NCBI GenBank assembly: GCA_934373455.1 | Contig: CAKRON010000030.1 | Coordinates: 1 to 23,607, forward strand | DNA length: 23,607 bases | Reading direction: 5' to 3' | Origin: an uncultured Marvinbryantia sp. | GTDB taxonomy: Bacteria; Bacillota; Clostridia; Lachnospirales; Lachnospiraceae | Shown: in pieces, positions 6,804-13,573 of the stretch | Position numbering within the stretch: the first letter of the stretch is position 1 | How the letters are laid out: the number at the start of each line of letters is the position of its first letter | Made by a program: the position numbers and the translations under genes | The notes under the pieces: model-generated | The model's input: only the letters and a program-made list of their open reading frames with translations | What the model was told of the DNA's origin: nothing | The model's database searches: none

Positions 6804-8036
6804 ATGAATCAGCTATTAAAAGAGATCAGAAAAGAAAATGCTTCTGCATTTACTCATGGTGGGAAGTTTCATGCAGATGATGTATTTTCAGCAGCATTAT
6901 TATTATATTTAAATCCGGAAATTCAGATTGAGCGTGGCAATCAGGTATCGGAAGACTACGATGGAATTGTATTTGACATAGGAAGAGGTGCATATGATCA
7001 CCATCAAAAGGATAGTCGTGTAAGAGAAAATGGTGTGCCGTATGCGGCATTTGGACTCTTATGGGAGGCATTGGGGGCAGAGATTCTTGGGAAAGAATTG
7101 GCTATACAGTTTGATGAATCTTTTGTACAGCCACTGGATCAGAATGATAACACCGGAGAAAAAAATGAACTTGCTACCTTAATAGGAAATTTCAATCCAG
7201 CCTGGGATGCAACCGGAGGGACAGACGAATCATTTTTTCAGGCAGTAAGCGTTGCAGGGATGATCCTGGAAAATAAATTTCAAAGGTATCTCGGAAATGA
7301 ACGCGCGGATAAACGATTGGAAGAGGTTTTGAAAAATCATGCAGATAGATTGCGAGATGGAATAGTTCCGGCAGAAGAGGAAAAAATTTTGGTACTACCG
7401 GAATTCATTCCTTGTCAGAAGTATCTTTCAGAGACACAAATCGCATTTGTGATATTTCCGTCTAATCGAGGAGGATATTGTATACAACCACAAAAACGGG
7501 AATATTCAATGAACTATAAGTGCAGTTTTCCGGAAAAATGGCTGGGGCTGGAAAAGGAAGAACTTATAGCGGTAACTGGTCTGGAAAGCGCGAATTTTTG
7601 TCATAAAGGTGGTTTTCTTATGACAGTAAACAAATTGGAAGACGCAATTTCGGCCTGCAAGATCAGTTTACAGGAGTTTCATGAAGAACCAAGAATTGTG
7701 AATTTGGGTGGATCAGAAGAGACAGACGTACTTTTGCGTCAACTTCCGGAATTAAAATCTGTACAGATTATACATATGGATCTACTGGATTTACCGGAGC
7801 TGAAATTTCAGGGAATATATGCGGAAGTTACCTTAGAAAAAGCAGAGTGGAAGAGTCTGGTGAAAGAGCAGGTGAAGAAGATACTAAAAGAAAAGCCAGA
7901 TGCTGTATATGTGGAAGGAGATGTATTTTCGACATATCCAATTGTACATATGCTCAGAAAAAAACATATACCAGTATTAACTTCCGTTAGAAAAAACGAA
8001 GTAAACTATATTGTCCGCATTCCGTCAGGATCCTGA
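6804..8036 (+). CDS. MYG1-family protein with an extra C-terminal Csx20/CARF-like domain
   Basis: Residues 1-290 match the MYG1 (UPF0160) family, a DHH-related group. Signatures are THGGKFHADDVFSAALL (17-33), FDIGRGAYDHHQ (57-68), PLDQNDN and FCHKGGFLMTVNKLEDAI near 265-282, where MYG1 proteins normally end. Human MYG1 has been described as a 3'-5' RNA exonuclease; a bacterial role is not established. Residues 296-410 are an addition. They start with a strand-like RIVNLGG and contain KPDAVYVEGDVFSTYPIVHM (364-383), then HIPVLTSVR. From memory, this EG(D/E)-x-x-x-TY-x-(V/I)V-x-x-L-x-x-x-x-I-x-VL order recurs in small Csx20-type, CARF-like Rossmann proteins. No cas gene or CRISPR array is nearby. 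CGGAGG lies before the ATG at 6804. Confidence 0.8.
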   Translation: MNQLLKEIRKENASAFTHGGKFHADDVFSAALLLYLNPEIQIERGNQVSEDYDGIVFDIGRGAYDHHQKDSRVRENGVPYAAFGLLWEALGAEILGKELAIQFDESFVQPLDQNDNTGEKNELATLIGNFNPAWDATGGTDESFFQAVSVAGMILENKFQRYLGNERADKRLEEVLKNHADRLRDGIVPAEEEKILVLPEFIPCQKYLSETQIAFVIFPSNRGGYCIQPQKREYSMNYKCSFPEKWLGLEKEELIAVTGLESANFCHKGGFLMTVNKLEDAISACKISLQEFHEEPRIVNLGGSEETDVLLRQLPELKSVQIIHMDLLDLPELKFQGIYAEVTLEKAEWKSLVKEQVKKILKEKPDAVYVEGDVFSTYPIVHMLRKKHIPVLTSVRKNEVNYIVRIPSGS

Positions 8037-8302
8037 TATGTCTGTAAAGCAGAACTGAATTTTATAACTCACAAATAAAAAGATACTTGAAATAATAATA
8101 AGAGTGTGTCAAGATTGGATTTACATAAAGCATAGTTTTTCAATTCAAGGTGCATGACACTGTCTGAGTTCTTATTACATTTCAGAAATCTTATGCTTTC
8201 AATAATTTATAAGCAAAAGAGTACTGGAATATCAGTTTGCGGCAGACAGAGAACATGCTGACAGGTCATTCCTCTTTCTCTTTTGCAGAAAGGAAGAATT
8301 GG
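8037..8302. other. Intergenic region, no gene recognised
   Basis: About 270 AT-rich bases between the MYG1-family gene and the broken Rpn gene. I see no convincing ORF or terminator. GTGTCA (8106-8111) and TGACAC (8155-8160) form a 6-bp inverted repeat around 43 nt, too weak to call. AAAGGAAG at 8289-8296 is the ribosome binding site of the Rpn gene start at 8303. CTTTCT just upstream could pair with part of it. Confidence 0.4.
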
Positions 8303-8342
8303 ATGGGAAAAAAGGATATTTACACAAAAGATTATATGGAGG
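8303..8342 (+). pseudogene. Rpn-family nuclease gene, 5' fragment before the IS607 insertion
   Basis: ATG at 8303 with AAAGGAAG upstream opens MGKKDIYTKDYME, the N-terminus typical of Rpn/PD-(D/E)XK (formerly transposase_31) proteins in Lachnospiraceae. Thirteen codons plus one base remain before the inserted element. The frame then runs out within the element at a TAA near 8360. Removing 8343-10365 restores GAC AAG ATA TTT GCG and the family motif IFADAFN, so the two pieces were once one gene. Confidence 0.75.
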
Positions 8343-8418
8343 AGAATATCTTAAGTAATTAAATTTATTAACTAATATGATTAAATGTGTTTAAATGTAC
8401 TCAAAGGAGTAAATTATT

Positions 8419-9090
8419 ATGAACACATCAAATATCACAAATTACAAGCCAAAAGATTTTGCTGAACTGTTAGGTGTATCTGTAAAAACATTACAGCGTT
8501 GGGATAGAGAAGGAACTCTAAAGGCAAACCGAACTCCAACTGATAGACGTTATTACACTTATGACCAATATCTACAATTCAAAGGAATAAATACTGAAGA
8601 TGACCAACGTCAGGTAGTTATTTATGTCAGGGTATCTACAAAAAATCAAAAAGATGATTTACAAAACCAGGTTGCATTTTTACGACAGTTTTGTAATGCT
8701 AAAGGTATTATTGTAGACCAGTGTATTGAAGATTATGGAAGTGGTCTTAATTACAATCGTAAAAAGTGGAACGAATTATTAGATGAAGTGATGGAACAAA
8801 AAATCAAAACCATAATCGTAACTCACAAAGATAGATTTATCAGATTTGGTTACGACTGGTTTGAAAAATTCTGTACGAAGTTCAATACGACCATCGTGGT
8901 AGTGAACAATGAAGAACTATCACCACAAGAAGAACTCGTGCAGGATATTGTTTCAATACTCCATGTGTTCTCTTGTAGGTTGTACGGACTTCGTAAGTAT
9001 AAAAAACAAATAGAAAGGGATGTGGAAATTGCTAAGGAGCTTCAAGACGGAAATAAATCCGTTAGAGGAACAGAAAGTCAAGATTCATAA
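8419..9090 (+). CDS. tnpA: IS607-type serine recombinase (TnpA)
   Basis: This 223-residue transposase moves the element through a serine-recombinase mechanism. An N-terminal MerR-like helix-turn-helix (about 10-55: KPKDFAELLGVSVKTLQRWD, then PTDRRYYTYDQY) binds the element ends. The catalytic domain follows, with nucleophile Ser73 in YVRVSTKNQ, DLQNQ, the EDYGSGLNYNRKKW block and IIVTHKDRFIRFGYDWFE carrying conserved arginines. Having the HTH ahead of the catalytic domain is the IS607 arrangement. AAAGGAG at 8401-8407 supports the ATG. The gene overlaps tnpB by 71 nt. Confidence 0.93.
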   Translation: MNTSNITNYKPKDFAELLGVSVKTLQRWDREGTLKANRTPTDRRYYTYDQYLQFKGINTEDDQRQVVIYVRVSTKNQKDDLQNQVAFLRQFCNAKGIIVDQCIEDYGSGLNYNRKKWNELLDEVMEQKIKTIIVTHKDRFIRFGYDWFEKFCTKFNTTIVVVNNEELSPQEELVQDIVSILHVFSCRLYGLRKYKKQIERDVEIAKELQDGNKSVRGTESQDS

Positions 9091-10177
9091 GACGATAGGA
9101 ACTTGCAGATTCATTTATAATTTCTATATTGCTCATAATAAAGAACTTTACGACAACGGTGAAAAGTTTATGAGCAGTAACAGGTTTAGAGTCTGGCTTA
9201 ACAATGAATATCTTTCTGAGCATCCAGAGCATTCGTGGATTAAGGAAGTTTATTCAAAAGCAGTAACACAGTCAGTAAATAATGGACAAACTGCTTTTAC
9301 AAGATTTTTCAATCACGAGAGTGCTTTTCCTAATTTCAAAAAGAAAGGCAAATCTGATGTGAAGATGTATTTTGTAAAGAATAATCCAAAGGATTGTCGT
9401 TGCGAAAGGCATAGAATCAATATTCCGTCACTTGGTTGGGTTCGTATCAAAGAAAAAGGATATATTCCAACAACTAAAGACGGATATGTGATGAAAAGCG
9501 GTACGGTTTCAATGAAAGCTGACAGATACTATGTTTCAGTTCTTGTAGAAATTTCTAATAACAAGATTGCTGATAATTCCAATGCAGGAATTGGCATAGA
9601 CCTTGGATTAAAGGATTTTGCCATTGTTTCTAATGGTAAAACTTATAAGAACATCAACCAGTCAGCAAGACTGAAAAAGCTTGAGAAACAACTTATTCGG
9701 GAACAGAGATGCCTCTCTCGTAAGTATGAAAATCTAAAGAAAGGAGAAGTAACTCAAAGGGCGAATATACAAAAACTCAAGGTACAGAAACTTCATCATA
9801 AGATAGATAATATCCGTACTGATTACATTAACAAGACAATCGCTGAGATAGTGAAAACCAAGCCATCTTATATAGCGATTGAGGACTTAAATGTAAAAGG
9901 CATGATGAAGAATCGACATCTTTCAAAAGCAGTTGCATCACAGAAGTTTTATGAATTTAAAACAAAGCTTCAAGTTAAATGCAATGAAAATGGAATCGAA
10001 CTACGAGTAGTAGACAGATGGTATCCATCATCTAAAACTTGTCACTGCTGTGGCGCTGTCAAAAAAGATTTAAAGCTTTCAGATAGAATATTCAAATGCA
10101 GTTGTGGTTATGTCGAAGACAGAGATTTCAATGCTGCACTTAATTTGAGAGATGCAATAACTTACGAAGTTGCATAA
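9020..10177 (+). CDS. tnpB: TnpB RNA-guided nuclease (IS200/IS605/IS607 accessory)
   Basis: TnpB is an omega-RNA-guided DNA nuclease, ancestral to Cas12, that cuts sites matching the element flank and so favours its retention. The 385 residues start MWKLLRSFKTEINP and include GTCRFIYNFYIAHN. The split RuvC motifs are D194 (IGIDLGLKDF), E288 (YIAIEDLNVKGMM) and the third in EDRDFNAALNL (D367/D369). A zinc finger has CHCCG (341-345) and KCSCG (359-363). The length and all motifs are intact. The start at 9020 lies inside tnpA and could be slightly different. Translation is probably coupled to tnpA. Confidence 0.93.
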   Translation: MWKLLRSFKTEINPLEEQKVKIHKTIGTCRFIYNFYIAHNKELYDNGEKFMSSNRFRVWLNNEYLSEHPEHSWIKEVYSKAVTQSVNNGQTAFTRFFNHESAFPNFKKKGKSDVKMYFVKNNPKDCRCERHRINIPSLGWVRIKEKGYIPTTKDGYVMKSGTVSMKADRYYVSVLVEISNNKIADNSNAGIGIDLGLKDFAIVSNGKTYKNINQSARLKKLEKQLIREQRCLSRKYENLKKGEVTQRANIQKLKVQKLHHKIDNIRTDYINKTIAEIVKTKPSYIAIEDLNVKGMMKNRHLSKAVASQKFYEFKTKLQVKCNENGIELRVVDRWYPSSKTCHCCGAVKKDLKLSDRIFKCSCGYVEDRDFNAALNLRDAITYEVA

Positions 10178-10365
10178 CTAAAACGCAAACGTAAGTATGT
10201 ACCGAAGGCTATTTTCGGGAATTTACGACTGTGGAGTGTACAAGAACTTGTGAGTAGATATGATTTCGGTCAATCAAAAACATACACAGTGAAGCAGTAA
10301 ATAGAACTCGTGAGAGTCTACATCATCTCGATGTGAGTATATTTACACATATTTTGAGTGGCAGG
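10178..10365 (+). ncRNA. Probable omega-RNA scaffold at the IS607 right end
   Basis: The region between the tnpB stop and the element end is non-coding and full of short hairpins. These include CCGAA/TTCGG (10202-10206, 10214-10218), ACAA-GAAC-TTGT (10240-10251), TAGAACTC-GTGA-GAGTCTA (10302-10320) and, directly adjacent, CATC-atctc-GATG (10321-10333). ACCGAA at 10201-10206 can alternatively pair with TTCGGT at 10265-10270. In TnpB systems the omega-RNA scaffold ends at the right element boundary and the flank supplies the guide. The guide would therefore begin at about 10366. The 5' end may lie within tnpB and is not defined. Confidence 0.55.
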
Positions 10366-11220
10366 ACAAGATATTTGCGGATGCATTCAATCAATTTATT
10401 TATCATGGTGAACAGATTATTAAATCAGATAGTTTGAAAACAGTAGATAGTGCGGCTATTGGAGTGCCATATGGAATGAACGGCGCCGAGCGCCCGATAG
10501 AAAGATACCGAGACAAGATAAAATTTTTAAGTGCAAAAGAAATATGTCATGCTTTGCATGACGCGCATCTCGCAGCAAGAATGCCGAGGCATTCTTGAAG
10601 ATGCTTTGGAGTATGCCAGCCAGGTAGAAAGAACAACGAAAATTCATCGGTCAATGAAAAATAAGGATAAAGAACATCTTACTGCGGGAGAGTATCTATC
10701 AGGATTTTATAAAGAAGATCGATTGATACCGGTTATTACGTTGGTGATCTATTTTGGAGCAGAAAAATGGGATGGTCCACGACAACTTCACCAGATGTTC
10801 GATCTGCGAGATGAAAAACTGATGTCGTTTGTGCCAGATTATAAGATAAATTTACTGGCTCCGGCAGAGTTGACAGACGAGGAAATAAGTCGTTTTCAGA
10901 CAGATTTACGAGAAGTGATGTATTTTATTAAGTATTCAAAAGATAAAAAGAAATTGATGGAAATAATACAACAAAATCCGGCTTATAGGAATATGGACAT
11001 TAAGGCGGCTCGAGTTGTAAATGCAGTAACTGATATCGGAATAGAAATGGGAAAAAGTGAGGATAAAGTAAATATGTGTAAAGGAATGCAGGATTTGTTA
11101 GAAGATGCCAGAGAAGAAGGGCGAAAAGAAATGCAAGAACAGTTGGAAACAGAGAAGAAACGAGCAGAAAGTATAGAAGCAGAATTGGGGAAATATAGAA
11201 ATAGATTTGGTGAAATCTGA
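10366..11220 (+). pseudogene. Rpn-family recombination-promoting nuclease gene, 3' fragment with a frameshift
   Basis: Rpn proteins are PD-(D/E)XK nucleases that often occur as many paralogues. After the element the frame resumes KIFADAFNQFIYHGEQII, then IGVPYGMNGAERPIERYRD, but it meets TGA at 10596. Downstream, the next frame continues the family with ILEDALEYASQVE, YLSGFYKEDRLIPVITLVIY, FGAEKWDGP and REVMYFIKYSKDKKKL, ending in a charged coiled coil rich in Glu/Lys. The segment between RYRD and ILED (about 10510-10590) is shorter and garbled compared with relatives, so a small deletion or frameshift has occurred. An apparent GTG start at 10531 is not a natural N-terminus. Confidence 0.8.
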
Positions 11221-11295
11221 TATAGTCTCCGGTAGAATAGTGGGGGTATGTAGAGAGAGTATCGAGGCGTTTATGAAATGGGGGAAATATTCAGT

Positions 11296-12009
11296 ATGAA
11301 TAAGCATGTAACAAGTTCAATATTACAGGGACAGAAAACAGAATTGCAACAACAGTTATTTACTATGCAAGATCTGAAATACCGGGATTTTCAAAGTAAA
11401 CTATTGCCAGGGATTGAAAAAGAAACGATTATCGGCATACGTACCCCAGTTTTACGCAAATTTGCAAAAGAATTTGGTCAAACAGAAGAAGCGCAGACTT
11501 TTTTGAAAAATATGCCTCACCAGTATTATGAGGAAAACAATCTTCACATGATGCTGATAGCAGCGAATAAAGATTATGAATCTTGTTTAAAACAGGTAAA
11601 GAGTTTCTTACCATATATAAATAATTGGGCAACATGTGACCTTCCGCTGCCAAAATGTTTCGCAAAACATAAGCAAGAGCTGCTTATGGAAATCAGAGAT
11701 TGGATTACATCTGGAGAGACATATACGATTCGGTATGGAATAGGGGTGTTGATGAGTTTATATCTTGATGATGATTTTACACCAGAATATTTAAAACAGG
11801 TATCAGCTGTAGAATCAGAAGAATATTATGTTAATATGATGATTGCATGGTATTTTGCCACAGCTTTAGCAAAGCAATGGAATAATACAATTCCTTATCT
11901 GGAAGAAAAGAAGCTTTCTGCCTGGGTACACAAAAAGACCATTCAGAAAGCTATTGAAAGTTTCAGGATCACTCCAGAACAAAAAGAGTATTTGCGAACA
12001 TTGCGGTGA
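11296..12009 (+). CDS. DNA alkylation repair protein, AlkD-like
   Basis: A 237-residue all-helical protein of the AlkD/DNA_alkylation (HEAT-like repeat) family. Members excise alkylated bases or bind damaged DNA. Recognisable stretches are DLKYRDFQSKLLPGI, IIGIRTPVLRKFAKEF, YYEENNLHMMLIA, FLPYINNWATCDLP and ESEEYYVNMMIAWYFATAL, with the terminal KKTIQKAIESFRITPEQK. The ATG at 11296 is preferred because GGGGGAAA lies 10 nt ahead. ATG at 11278 is in frame and has GAGG upstream, so it remains possible. The stop lies only 5 nt from the stop of the convergent gene. Confidence 0.82.
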   Translation: MNKHVTSSILQGQKTELQQQLFTMQDLKYRDFQSKLLPGIEKETIIGIRTPVLRKFAKEFGQTEEAQTFLKNMPHQYYEENNLHMMLIAANKDYESCLKQVKSFLPYINNWATCDLPLPKCFAKHKQELLMEIRDWITSGETYTIRYGIGVLMSLYLDDDFTPEYLKQVSAVESEEYYVNMMIAWYFATALAKQWNNTIPYLEEKKLSAWVHKKTIQKAIESFRITPEQKEYLRTLR

Positions 12010-12014
12010 TATCA

Positions 12015-12986
12015 TCAAGAAAAAGTTTCAATTTCTACAATTCGATTCCGGCCTCTTGTTTTCCAAATCATCAGATATATTTTGTATTCCATAGAATCTT
12101 CCGTGTACTGAAATGGCTCTTCTTTTAGGATATCAGACAGAATGCCTTGCGAGAGCAGTTCTTGTTGGCGCTGTTGAGCAGCATGTAAAAGTTTCGAGAT
12201 CCTGAGATTTTCTATATCAGAAAATGTCCGTGAGGAATATTCGGAAGCTGCTTGTGTCAGTGTATTTGTTAACAGATCAATGACACGGGAATGACTGGTC
12301 AGATGTAGCATTCTGGCAATGATACAGGCAATAGGACGATAAGGAAAATGTTTATACAGATGTAGCCAATGGATCAGAACTGTATCTCCTGCATCATATG
12401 CGAATTGTTGCATAATAGCGATTGCAGCTTTTGATACAAACCAACGTGGATATTTTGGAACAAGATATTTTTCCGGAACTGCCGGATAACAGTCACAGTT
12501 AAGTGGTGGAAAGGCTGCCAGAACGGCCAGTAATTGTTCCTCTTTGTTGCAATAATCAGTACCCATATATGTCAGTTTATCGTGCAAAATAGCAATCCGG
12601 TATTCTAATTGACGCAGGTATTCATAACCAGATACCCAGAAGTGACCAGTTTTTCCATAGTCAAATAAATGAGTATCCAGAAGCAAGTTCTGAAAAAAGA
12701 GTGTGCAGATAACAGTATTCTGGTGAACAATCAGAATATAACCATGTTCATCTCTGGAAAGAGAAGCGGAAAGCTCCCCTTCAAAATCCGGCAGATATTC
12801 ACCGGTAAGCCGGGCTGCCTGAAATATCAGGAAGCTTTCCACTGCATCATTCATCAGATATACAAGTTTCAGATCCTGTTTTTTTAAAGAAGGGTCATAA
12901 TTTACCAGTTCAAATTGTCCTTGTGAAAGTAGAAGATCCAATTTCTGAAATTCATGATTTGTCGGCAGTGTACAGTTTATATCCAT
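12015..12986 (-). CDS. Hypothetical protein, possibly DUF3878
   Basis: A 323-residue soluble protein with no signal peptide or membrane helix. The N-terminal half is a mixed alpha/beta region (HGYILIVHQNTVICTLFFQNLLLD, then YGKTGHFWVSGYEYLRQLEYRIAILHDK). The C-terminal half is helical, with a W/H-rich segment near LIHWLHLYKHFPYRPIA and a predicted helix QQRQQELLSQGILSDILKEE. From memory it resembles Lachnospiraceae proteins labelled DUF3878, but I cannot confirm this and propose no function. Its start overlaps the end of the upstream zinc-ribbon gene by 10 nt, so the two are probably translated together and may act together. Confidence 0.75.
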   Translation of the reverse strand: MDINCTLPTNHEFQKLDLLLSQGQFELVNYDPSLKKQDLKLVYLMNDAVESFLIFQAARLTGEYLPDFEGELSASLSRDEHGYILIVHQNTVICTLFFQNLLLDTHLFDYGKTGHFWVSGYEYLRQLEYRIAILHDKLTYMGTDYCNKEEQLLAVLAAFPPLNCDCYPAVPEKYLVPKYPRWFVSKAAIAIMQQFAYDAGDTVLIHWLHLYKHFPYRPIACIIARMLHLTSHSRVIDLLTNTLTQAASEYSSRTFSDIENLRISKLLHAAQQRQQELLSQGILSDILKEEPFQYTEDSMEYKIYLMIWKTRGRNRIVEIETFS

Positions 12987-13246
12987 TCATCTTCACCGCC
13001 GGTGATGGCAAGAGATAAAAGTCCGTCCATTTTGATAATCTCTTCTTCACCTTCAATCACCTGAATTAATTCTGCAGAATCCAGAATATCTTCGAGAGAT
13101 TCGTCTGGACCAATCTCATAATCAATGTCTTGCGCACAGTTTGGACATGGGATTTTCTTCATAGTCTGTAAGGACAGAAAGCGGTTGTCACATCGTTTGC
13201 ATTCATAAAAGCCACATTTAGTGGTTCCATCTGGTAAATAAAACAT
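12977..13246 (-). CDS. Small zinc-ribbon protein
   Basis: An 89-residue protein with two CxxC knuckles (YECKRCDNRF and IPCPNCAQDI), preceded by an additional Cys (TTKCGF), then a strongly acidic tail (GPDESLEDILDSAELIQVIEGEEEIIK). The fold should be a rubredoxin-like or zinc-ribbon metal site, and the acidic tail could contact a partner protein. GGAGA (complement of 13254-13258) sits 7 nt before the ATG. It is the first gene of a two-gene minus-strand operon with the 323-residue protein. No known family is recognised with confidence. Confidence 0.75.
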   Translation of the reverse strand: MFYLPDGTTKCGFYECKRCDNRFLSLQTMKKIPCPNCAQDIDYEIGPDESLEDILDSAELIQVIEGEEEIIKMDGLLSLAITGGEDEWI

Positions 13247-13376
13247 AAATAAATCTCCAATTCATAAAAGTTAGTATGATAGCAGGAAAACAGATAAATA
13301 GATAATCATATAGATTCGAGCAATCTTTTTAATTATATACTGAATGATTAAAAAAGGAAAGAGAGCATATTAAACT

Positions 13377-13409
13377 ATGGAGAGATATGTGCTTTTCTTA
13401 AAACAGTGA
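13377..13409 (+). CDS. Possible 10-residue leader-type peptide
   Basis: ATG at 13377 gives MERYVLFLKQ and stops at TGA 13407-13409, which overlaps the 5' arm of the terminator at 13408. AGGAAAGAGAG lies upstream (13355-13365), but the spacing is long. A possible -10 TATACT (13336-13341) has no clear -35. Such a tiny ORF ending in a terminator could be a leader peptide, a small protein or a decayed gene end. It is reported only because nothing else explains the terminator. Confidence 0.2.
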   Translation: MERYVLFLKQ

Positions 13410-13444
13410 GAAGAAGTTCCACCACATGGACTTCTTCTCTTTTT
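13408..13444 (+). terminator. Orphan intrinsic terminator on the plus strand
   Basis: GAGAAGAAGT (13408-13417) pairs with ACTTCTTCTC (13430-13439). Two further G-C pairs lie beyond a one-base bulge, the loop is ACCACAT and TTTTT follows. The structure is strong, yet no plus-strand gene of ordinary size lies between the AlkD-like gene at 12009 and this point. The purine-rich 5' arm rules out an equally good minus-strand terminator. Confidence 0.8.
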
Positions 13445-13501
13445 GTATTTGGGGAAGTATATATATTTTACATTTGTATTTTGAAGTATTTAGACTGTAA
13501 T

Positions 13502-13547
13502 AATGTATAACTTGACAATAAATGTATTATATGATATGAATGTATTG
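13502..13547 (+). promoter_or_regulatory. Promoter of the GntR-type regulator with three AATGTAT repeats
   Basis: TTGACA (13512-13517), a 17-nt spacer and TATGAA (13535-13540) form the promoter. AATGTATAA (13502), AATGTATTAT (13521) and AATGTATTGT (13539) recur at 18-19 nt spacing across it, covering the spacer and start region. The middle copy, ATGTATTAT, recurs in reverse complement in the operon promoter at 14806-14814. Autoregulation by the adjacent regulator is the natural reading. Confidence 0.55.
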
Positions 13548-13573
13548 TGACCAAAAGTAGAAAGAGGGATAAA

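Larger units (their letters stand above)
8343..10365 (+). mobile_element. IS607-family insertion sequence with tnpA, tnpB and omega-RNA right end
   Basis: The two genes (serine recombinase and TnpB) define the IS607 type. The ends were placed by reconstructing the target. GG at 8341-8342 and GG at 10364-10365 can be joined to restore the Rpn reading frame exactly, and IS607 elements are known to insert at GG without long target duplications. The length is 2023 bp. The GG assignment could shift the whole interval two bases left. Near the ends, ATGTGTTTAAATGTACTC (8385-8402) and the reverse complement of GAGTATATTTACACAT (10335-10350) form an imperfect subterminal inverted repeat. All catalytic residues are present, so the copy may be active. 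Confidence 0.85.

Noticed and set aside
8106..8160. GTGTCA/TGACAC inverted repeat as a terminator or element end
   Set aside because: Only 6 bp around 43 nt with no T-run and no matching copy elsewhere in the window.
10178..10365. CRISPR array near the TnpB gene
   Set aside because: The hairpins are unique and not evenly repeated; TnpB here belongs to an IS607 element, not to a CRISPR-Cas locus.
10531..11220. Intact Rpn-like gene starting at GTG 10531
   Set aside because: Its first 20 residues do not match the family and the true N-terminal half lies upstream in another frame and beyond the IS element, so this is a fragment.
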